From Viridothelium virens (Eukaryota; Ascomycota; Dothideomycetes; Trypetheliales; Trypetheliaceae): a DNA stretch of 64,000 nt. The position numbers were made by a program, and so were the translations under genes. Where the stretch lies: assembly GCA_010094025.1 (NCBI GenBank), contig ML991776.1:372001-436000 (forward strand), read 5' to 3'. Of this stretch, positions 57,122-64,000 are shown in pieces. The notes under the pieces are model-generated. The model did not search any database, had not been told where the DNA came from, and saw only the letters and a program-made list of their open reading frames with translations. Numbering within the stretch: the first letter of the stretch is position 1; each line of letters begins with the position of its first letter.

Positions 57122-59308
57122 ATGGAAGGAGGGCAGACAGATTACTCGGCTTGGAGCCACGCGCAGCTACGAGAGCGCATTGCAGAGTTGGAAGGAAAGC
57201 TGGAAGAGCACAATTCGCAGAGGTGCGTTCCGTCGGGATATCCTTTCACCCGGCATATCTGCCGGTTCGTGCTTGAATGCAGCAAGATCGCTAAATTGGC
57301 AAATTTGTAGCCTGGCCTCCACGACAGCTCCAACGAATTCCCCCACGCGTCCTTCTGCTCCTCCTGCTTCTCATCCTAAGCGAGGCAAATCCACTCCTCG
57401 CGTCTTCGATCCCAGTAGGTATGCGACGCGTCTGATAGCACTGAAGTTTGCGTATTTAGGAGAGAGGTACAATGGCCTTGAGCATCATGCAAATAATAAG
57501 ACGCCCTTGACTACTATTGAAGAAGAGCTATGGAAGGCTTTGATGAAGACGAAGCTCATATTTCCCACCACGAAGGATGGAACTCCCCTAACATCTGCTG
57601 ATGCTGATATGAGCTGGTGGGGATGTGAATTTTCCAAATGTGGTAGGACGGATAAGGGTGTAAGTGCCTTTGGGCAAGTAGTTGGGTTGAGAGTGAGGAG
57701 CAGCGGACCTCTGCACCAACGGTAAGATGACAGTTTCCTTCACAATCAATCTCGAGTTGCAATTCATACAAGTTCCAAGTTATTCAGCGTGTTGTCAGTC
57801 TCTGCTTGTCCCTTACGTCCGCTCGTGCGTAGCTCGACAAGCTAGAAGTATGTAGTTACATTTAAACAACACCAAGTGACATGCCTCGCTGATCCGTCTC
57901 TGGTAGAGTCCCCAATCCTCCACCCTACACCTCTGACACTCAATATCCCCAACCTCGCAAACGGTCTCTCGAGCCCGACTCACCCCCAGCCGAGCCACCC
58001 CCTCCAGCCAAAACACCCACTCTCGCCGAAAAAGTCGTCGAGATGGAAGACACAGCTATGAACGATGCTCCTCCTACCCACGATCTTCCACTTATGAGCA
58101 AGCCTCAGACCGCCCGCCACAACTTTGACCCGATCAAAAGCGAACTCCCTTACATCGAAATGCTCAACCGCGTCCTTCCCTCCGACATCCGCATCCTCGC
58201 CTGGTGCCCCACCCCACCCCCTAATTTCTCGGCCCGCTTCTCCTGCAAGGAACGCCGCTACCGCTACTTCTTCACGCAGCCCGCCTTCGTGCCGACGCCA
58301 GGTGCTTTAGGCCTTTCTCCCACGGCCACCACCACTGCCACATCGTCGACTGGTGGCGGCAGTGGTGGCGGTGCTCAGCAGCGACGACGCGAGGGCTGGC
58401 TCGACATCGATGCGATGCGCGAAGCGGCGAGCCACCTTGTCGGTCTGCACGACTTCCGCAACTTCTGCAAGATGGATCCGTCGAAGCAGCTGATGAATTT
58501 CCAGCGGCGGGTCTTCCGGGCAGAGATCGTGGCGTTGGAGGGAAGTCAGGCGCCCGTGAGTTCCGTTGGGAAGCCGCAGTTTCGGGCTGAGGCGGAGAAA
58601 GAGAGTGCGCTGGGTAGCTCGGGGGGGAAAGGGATGGAGACGGAGGGGAAGGCAGCGGGAGGGGGTGCGCTGGGGGGGCCTACGGTGTACGCGTTCGATA
58701 TACACGGCTCGGCGTTCTTGTGGCATCAGGTGCGATGTATAACGGCGGTGCTGTTTTTGGTAGGCCAAGGACTCGAGAAGCCGGATGTGGTGAAAGAGCT
58801 GCTGGATGTGGAGAAGATACCCTCGAAGCCGATCTATGAGATGGCGGAATGTAAGCCACTCGTTCTGTGGGATTGTATTTTCCCTGCGGAGGGTAGCGAA
58901 AGTCGGGAGGATGCGTTGGAGTGGGTATATGCTGGTGATACGCCCAAGCCGCGTGAGAGCACCAAACATGACACTTGGGACTCGAAAAACGGTCCTGGAG
59001 GTGTAATGGACGACTTGTGGCAAAGTTGGAGGAGCAGGAAGATGGATGAGGTGCTCACTGGGACGATGATTGATATGGTCGCTACACAGGGCAACATGGG
59101 GTTGAAAGCTGGTGGTCAACAGTCTGCGGGACTAAGGCGCACACGCGTCTTTAGTGGTGGGGATGTTGCGAAGCCAGTGAATCCCTATCTGCCGATTCTT
59201 GAAAGACGCCGCATGGAGAGTTTTGAGGTTCTCAATGCTCGCTATACAGCCAGGAAAGGGGTGTCGAAAGCTGATGTGGCTATTGCTGAAGATGAGGCTA
59301 ATGAGTGA
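57122..59308 (+). CDS. deg1: tRNA pseudouridine38/39 synthase (DEG1/PUS3)
   Basis: Forms pseudouridine at tRNA positions 38 and 39 in the anticodon stem. Exons 57122-57222, 57311-57721 and 57907-59308 give 637 residues. The TruA-type catalytic Asp is in FSKCGRTDKGVSAFGQVVGL. Other family segments are LIALKFAYLGERYNGLEHHA, LPSDIRILAWCP, FSCKERRYRYFFTQP, NFCKMDPSKQLMNFQRRV and DIHGSAFLWHQVRCITAVLF. An N-terminal helix (QLRERIAELEGKLEEH) precedes the domain, as in other Deg1 proteins. The ATG at 57122 was chosen because it begins this conserved start; an in-frame ATG at 56870 would add 84 residues rich in Arg and Ser. Pro- and Gly-rich inserts lie at about 170-220 and 360-385. It is convergent with GPI15. 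Confidence 0.92.
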
Positions 59309-59355
59309 AGAGACAAACACCTATCAAGCGTTTGATTCACCTGCTAATGGACATT

Positions 59356-60128
59356 TCATGATTTGGGCTCATACAGACAAGATTTCGCGCCCCTCCAAAC
59401 GTCTTCAACAATCGCGCGTCTCGGAAGCAATGTCTAAGGGCAAAAATTAGTGCTCTTTCTTCTGGGTCAGAGATGCAATTGCCTCACAGGGAAAACCACT
59501 ACAACATCCTCCTCTCCTTCCACCACAATAGCTAGGTAAAATCGGACTTCAAAGCCCTTGAACGCCTCGTGAATAAAGATATCCTGAATCATAGTCGTAG
59601 GGATGAATTTGGTGCTCGCTGTTGTAAGATAGGTGGGCGATGAGCTGGACGTCTGGACTCCGAGACCCCGAAGTACTAGAAGAGATTCTTCTGCAAGCAT
59701 TGGTCTTAGCAGAGTTGACAGAACAAATTGCTATATATAGAGTAACCATCAATGAATCACGGCTCAATAGACATACCAGTATAACCTCTTCTTACAGAAA
59801 GCCAGAGTACTAGCAAGCCCACTGGAAGCATATACCTCCAATCCAAATCTTTAATGATTGACACCGCTGTTTGACCCAAGCTAGATTGTGAACACAGATC
59901 CACGATAAAATTATTTGGTTCGGCAGATAGCAATTGCCATTTTGTGTAAAACAATATGATGACCGAAAGAATAAGTAGAAGGCGAATGAAATAGGACAAA
60001 TAGAGAGACGCTCTCGCAGTTAGGGTCTCAGCAGGCGGAGCTGTAGAGACTGTGAATGAGATGGTAGTAGGCGTGGGGCGCTTGATGCGCAAATTCTGAG
60101 GGCTACTTGATGGCAACAGCGAACTCAT
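59356..60128 (-). CDS. gpi15: PIG-H/GPI15 subunit of the GPI-GlcNAc transferase
   Basis: A subunit of the ER complex that adds GlcNAc to phosphatidylinositol in the first step of GPI-anchor synthesis. Three exons: 60128-59777, 59690-59488 and 59433-59356, 210 residues. Two hydrophobic segments form the hairpin (YLSYFIRLLLILSVIILFYT and MLPVGLLVLWLSV). The conserved PIG-H domain follows: ESLLVLRGLGVQTSS, FIPTTMIQDIFIHEAFKGFE, VVVFPTLLPRRAIVEDVWRG and LYEPKS at the end. The last exon is recovered only by splicing out 59487-59434; unspliced, the frame ends seven residues after FP. Its stop is 47 bases from the DEG1 stop on the other strand. Confidence 0.9.
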
Positions 60129-60547
60129 CTTTATCTAATCGTAGTATGGTGTGTATTCTGCTAAGGAAATCTTGCATGAATTCCGGTGTTCTTACACTAC
60201 CTTATGTTCTGTACTGTTATTAGCATTATGTATTTTGCCGTACCTCTCCGCCATACAACTTTGCATGCTTTGTTTTGAGAGGAAATGAGACAGGCAAGGT
60301 TACGACGATTAGAGGCTTTAAAATTTGGAAACAGAATAACAATCTAAGGTAAAGTTTTCAAAAGCTCAGAGGCGACTATAATCTTCACTAAGTTTTATAT
60401 TCCCCTACGAGCGATTCTCCAATCGTCTCACAAAGCTCTGAACGGCTATTCTTCGGCTACTCGACTCCCCATGGTTTCTTCAAAATAGCTACCCCTCCGT
60501 GGCTTCTTCTCTAACTTAACAGCCTCACTGAATTTGCAACAGACACT

Positions 60548-61236
60548 ATGAGAGGCTCTTCTTCACGGTCTCGGAGTCCACCAAATCGCTCGCGCTCACG
60601 TTCACCGCCAAGGCGCCGTGACCGTGGCGAGGACCGACCTCGAAAAAGTGGTGGCGGCGGTTTTCGTTGGAAAGAGAAGCGCAAAGACGGAGACGAGGAG
60701 CGGCGGTACGAGAGAGGCTACAGAGGCGATATGGAAAGGGAACGGGAGAGAGAGCGAGACAGGCGCGCACGGGACCGGGAGAGGGATGAAGAGCAGGAAC
60801 GAAAGAGCGAACAGCGCGAGAGGCGGGACCCGTTTAAGAAAGAGGGAGACGAGGAGGGAACGCCGCGGTCGGAGAAGAAGGATAGGAAGGATAAGAAGGA
60901 GAGAAAGGAGAAGCAGCCGAAAGTTCAGGCACCGGCTGAGCCCATGATTATCGTCAACGTGAACGATCGATTGGGAACGAAAGCTGCCATTCCATGCTTA
61001 GCTTCGGATCCGATCAAGCTATTCAAGGCGCAAGTAGCCGCGAGGATTGGCCGTCAACCGCACGAGATCATGCTCAAGCGGCAGGGCGAGCGACCCTTCA
61101 AGGGCATGCTCACATTGGCGGATTATGGAGTGAGCAATGGCGTGCAACTTGATCTGTGAGTACTTTCGCGTCTCGTTTCTCTGCTCGATTTGCCTTTGCT
61201 GACTTGACATTTAGTGAACTCGATACGGGCGATTAG
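60548..61236 (+). CDS. hub1: HUB1/UBL5 ubiquitin-like protein with an RS-rich N-terminal extension
   Basis: Exons 60548-61155 and 61215-61236, 209 residues. Residues 1-130 are low-complexity: an SR block (RSRSPPNRSRSRSPPRRR), a GGGGFRWKEKRK segment, and long Arg/Glu and Lys/Asp/Glu runs. The last 78 residues form a ubiquitin fold of the Hub1 kind: MIIVNVNDRLGTKAAIPCLA, then IKLFKAQVAARIG, IMLKRQGERPFKGMLTLADY and GVSNGVQLDLELDTGD. NDRLG and LxDYGV are family marks. Hub1 binds the spliceosomal protein Snu66 without covalent transfer and relaxes 5' splice-site choice. No C-terminal Gly-Gly is present, as expected. The RS region suits a splicing-factor partner. The start is the only ATG in frame before the SR block. 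Confidence 0.85.
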
Positions 61237-61377
61237 TCGATACACTACTACATCTATGCTTGAAGAATAATCTCATCCAAGTAATCGATATACTACAGTC
61301 ATGAACGGAGCTCAAGAACGCCATGCCGAACATCCTTACGCAGATTGCCATGCCATACCAAAAACTCAATCACCTGG

Positions 61378-62630
61378 CTAGAAGACACTGATGTAGTTGC
61401 CTATCCGCTCCTTCTGGTTCTGGGCTATGCATTCTGAGATCCACGTTATGTTCCGGATTTCCTAGGTGGGAGAGTCAGTAACGTACCCCAGCAATTCAGA
61501 AACAAGAAGTACTCACCTGTTCTCTTAGCTTGATCCAAGCATAAACAACGGCGTGCGTAAACTGCCTTGTGAAAGCTAGCTTCGAGATTTCCATTTCCTT
61601 CTGGTAGAACATGTCCTCCAGACTCTTGCTCTCTCCACCGGCACCACCGCTCATATTTCCGACACCTCCACCACTTTGTCCCATGCCTGTCTGGTCGAAA
61701 AAGTTCTTATACTCCGTAATGCCATCGACCGCTATTCTCACTCCTTCGACGTCTTCGGCTCTCGACAGCATGAGTGTCCCTTCCGGATGCAGTCTTCCGA
61801 AATTCGGGTACAGTTTCCTGCGATCCTGCTTCGACAACTCCGTTCCGAACGAGTTGAGCGTGATGTTGATACTCCTCCTGTCCGCCTCGAATTCCAACAC
61901 CTCGTTCATCACATCTGCTGTCGGACTCCCCTGGATACCGGGTGTGTTGTTCACCCACCAGTGGAAGTCTTCTAGGTAGTTCTTATATAGCGTATTCCGA
62001 ATGATCTCAATGTTCAACTCATCCAAATCTTGATGGCTCAAGGAGCCTTTGAAGTATGGCGCCAAAGGCGTCTCAATCAGTACTGAGTTGTACAATTCCT
62101 CGATGTTGGTCGCCACGCAGAGCACCGGCATTGTCTCGAACCAGCCGAGCGGATGGCATCGCTCGAGCAGCTCACGTGTGTCCCGTTCGTGGAGGGTACC
62201 TGTGATGAGGAGCGCAACGTTGTCAATCATGTAGCCGTAAGTGAGGTAATCCATGAATTTCGAAAGAGTACCCGTAGCGTTGGACTGGAGGTACCGAAAC
62301 TCGGCGACGAGCTTTTCAGTGGTCTTGTTTGCGAGTGCGGAGGTGGAGGGGTTGGGTGGGAGGGATGCAAGGAAGTCGCCATAGGCAGGGCCGAGCTGGA
62401 GTTTGACATCTGTACAAGGTCAGATCATATTTTACACGAAGCATATGAAAGGCGCTTACCATCTATCGTCTCGCATTGTGTCAAGTTTCCGTAGTTTTGG
62501 CTTGTTAAGAGAGCATTGCGGTATCCTCGTACTACGCCCTCGATGTAACTGCAGCAGGTCAGAAACCTCCTCAGTCGTCAGGTTTAGGAATAGCATACCC
62601 ATTCTGTGCGTTGAAGAAAAGACCCTCCAT
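61378..62630 (-). CDS. vma6: V-type ATPase subunit d (VMA6)
   Basis: A stalk subunit that couples the V1 motor to the membrane V0 ring of the vacuolar proton pump. Four exons: 62630-62599, 62548-62460, 62409-61517 and 61461-61378, 365 residues. Family segments: [95 protein letters not shown] and [20 protein letters not shown] at the end. Every intron has GT-AG ends and the phases close. The insert at about 280-300 is Gly/Ser-rich ([20 protein letters not shown]), as in other fungal forms. It is convergent with HUB1, with 141 bases between stops. Confidence 0.96.
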
Positions 62631-63280
62631 CGCTGCGAAAAGTGGGGAAGAATGCGCCGAACGGCCTTGAGTATGGATGAATGGTGAAGCTGTCCAAAGT
62701 CTAGCTGCCAGCAACGAAAGCGGTGAGGGCGCGCTCGCGGCAGAATGCGATATTCGCCCGATAATGATATCAAGAAAGCAGATACTAGTGTAGGGAATTC
62801 TCCAAAACCATGGTCACGAATGGAGTCATTCTCGAAGATTTTATACGCCTAGATGCATCTGTGCAAAACCAGCACAATAATTTAGACTCGTATTATGAAT
62901 AACAAGTCTCAATCCGAGAACATTGTCATTGACAATCATTTGCGAAACTTCTACGGATTTCACTCTCAGATCTAGAAGAGTACTGTATGATCCGTCTCGT
63001 CCAGAAACTCTCTAACAGCATTCCCTACGGCAGAGATTCCAATTTCGACCTTCTTGTACTCAGAAAAGACTGAATAATTCAAGATTATTGTGATCTGGTA
63101 GACGCCCCAAGCGTCCTGGCCTCTTACTCGGATATTCTAGCCAACTCCATATATCCATAACTCCGAGATAGTGCCTGACCCTTAAGTATACACTTGTCGG
63201 CGCCAACCGTTCCATAAAAAAATTTATGGTCTTTGCCGGCCCTTCAGGCCCACAGCCCAGCCACAGTCCAGATACCCCAC
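62631..63280. other. Intergenic spacer upstream of VMA6
   Basis: A 650-base AT-rich spacer between the VMA6 start and the stop of the small basic protein gene, both on the minus strand. It should hold the VMA6 promoter. No further gene is seen. Confidence 0.5.
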
Positions 63281-63672
63281 TCATCGCTTGAGCTTGTATT
63301 TTAATCGACGTCGAACTTTCAATGCAATTGCTTCAACCGGTATATAGTTCGCACGATGCTGTAGTGTGACGCGATCCCCTCCACCGGTTTCTCTCGTTGA
63401 TGCTGCTGGACCTTCCTGAGTCTGCGCCTTGGTGTAGGATGGGTTGCCGGCACGAGAATGTGGCATTTGAAGTGATTTGTGTACAATCGCCGGGGCTCCT
63501 CCTTGATAGAGCCTTTCGTACATCCTGTATCTGTTAGAAGATTCCAGGTAGTCCTCGTGAATATTGAGTCTTACTTCACAGCTTGTGAAATTCGGAGATA
63601 CCGTTGCAGCATGCGTGAGATCCTAGGAGTTTTGAGGGCATTGACAGATATTCCGGCCGCATTCGTCGCCAT
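63281..63672 (-). CDS. Small basic protein of unknown function, possibly mitochondrial
   Basis: Two exons, 63672-63575 and 63530-63281, joined by a 44-base intron (donor GTAAGA, acceptor AACAG), 115 residues. The N-terminus MATNAAGISVNALKTPRISR has no acidic residue and looks like a mitochondrial presequence. It is followed by the helix-like MLQRYLRISQAVKYRMYERL, which spans the splice junction and supports it. The middle is Gly/Ser/Thr-rich, and the end is strongly basic (KVRRRLKYKLKR). I do not recognise the family. Size, charge and presequence would fit a mitochondrial ribosomal or RNA-binding protein, but that is inference. Confidence 0.55.
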
Positions 63673-64000
63673 GATTGATTAGGCGCAGCTCGTGAGATGA
63701 GAAGAAAATGTTGGTAGAGGTTGATCAACATCAACTCCGTACGGAAGGCGGATGTGGTCCGAGCTTCGACGCAGATTCACCTCCACGAGCTCAGCCGATG
63801 GGCTACGAACTCATACGACCGACCGGAGGAATCAAAGACAAAATCCAAACACTTTAGATCGACTTCGTCAATCGGCCACAATTTACTAAGGGAATCGTCA
63901 GCTGCGCATTCACGAGGATCTGATCGACTCATATGCAAGCGAGAAAACTTGGCACGATATCATCCATCTCGCTCAAGAGCTCGATATGAGCTGACCCGAT
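63673..64000 (+). other. Right edge: possible small spliced gene or promoter
   Basis: An ATG at 63712 opens a 49-codon frame, and the far end (about 63900-63993) can be read as a protein-like last exon ending SEKTWHDIIHLAQELDMS, preceded by a good TTACTAAG branch site and a TCAG acceptor. I could not find a donor that joins the two in frame, so no gene is called. The region also contains ACTCCGTACGGA at 63734-63745. It may simply be the divergent promoter of the small basic protein gene. Confidence 0.25.

Noticed and set aside
1-64000. Transposable elements, virus-like elements, CRISPR arrays, rRNA
   Set aside because: No transposase, reverse transcriptase, integrase or capsid-like frame, no long terminal repeats, no spaced direct-repeat array and no rRNA segments were recognised on reading the window.

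Overview
The window is nuclear DNA of a filamentous ascomycete (Pezizomycotina). Genes are dense and sit on both strands. Introns are short, about 45-70 bases, with GTATGT/GTAAGT-type donors and CTAAC/CTGAC-like branch points. The gene set is typical of that group: a fused MoaA-MoaC (cnxABC) gene, an alpha-1,3-glucan synthase, a fungal STAND/NLR receptor, a thaumatin-like protein and two multi-exon cytochrome P450s. I cannot fix the class from sequence alone; Eurotiomycetes or Dothideomycetes would fit. I saw no transposon, virus-like element, CRISPR array, rRNA or convincing tRNA.

Layout. 1-9 kb: the end of a Gln/Met-rich protein (+), a large pentatricopeptide protein (-), a histidine acid phosphatase (+) and cnxABC (-). 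9-11.2 kb: gene-free spacer. 11.2-18.9 kb: a bZIP factor (+), long-form tRNase Z (+) and a four-helix membrane protein (-). 19.4-29.5 kb: thaumatin-like protein (-), Xaa-Pro aminopeptidase (+), PRKRIP1-like nuclear protein (-), a phosphoglycerate-mutase-type phosphatase (+), then a head-to-head pair of ribosomal proteins, cytosolic uS2 (-) and mitochondrial uS15m (+). 30-36.4 kb: P450 (+), complex I NDUFA8-type subunit (-), nucleoporin Nup57/NUP54 (+), TOM5 (-, four tiny exons) and SPN1/IWS1 (+). 37.2-43.1 kb: an accessory-looking stretch with a CYP52-like P450 (-) and an NB-ARC/TPR receptor (+). 43.9-55.6 kb: an alpha-glucan module, an alpha-1,3-glucan synthase (-) and a GPI-anchored alpha-amylase-family enzyme (+), head to head across 2.2 kb. 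57-63.7 kb: tRNA pseudouridine synthase DEG1/PUS3 (+), PIG-H/GPI15 (-), a HUB1 ubiquitin-like protein with an RS-rich extension (+), V-ATPase subunit d/VMA6 (-) and an unidentified small basic protein (-).

How it works together. Most of the window is housekeeping, and many genes are arranged as divergent pairs that share a short spacer. Mitochondrial functions recur (PPR protein, MoaA-type enzyme, tRNase Z, uS15m, NDUFA8, TOM5). The clearest functional cluster is the glucan synthase/amylase pair, which should build and trim cell-wall alpha-1,3-glucan. The most interesting details are: a MoaA reading frame that ends in Gly-Gly-stop just ahead of MoaC, as in human MOCS1; a tRNase Z whose presequence-like extension has no AUG; the RS-HUB1 fusion; a GH13 enzyme with an altered acceptor-site motif; and a bZIP gene whose retained intron would remove the zipper.

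Exon coordinates were worked out by hand from reading frame, splice consensus and remembered family alignments. They are good models, not transcript-verified facts.
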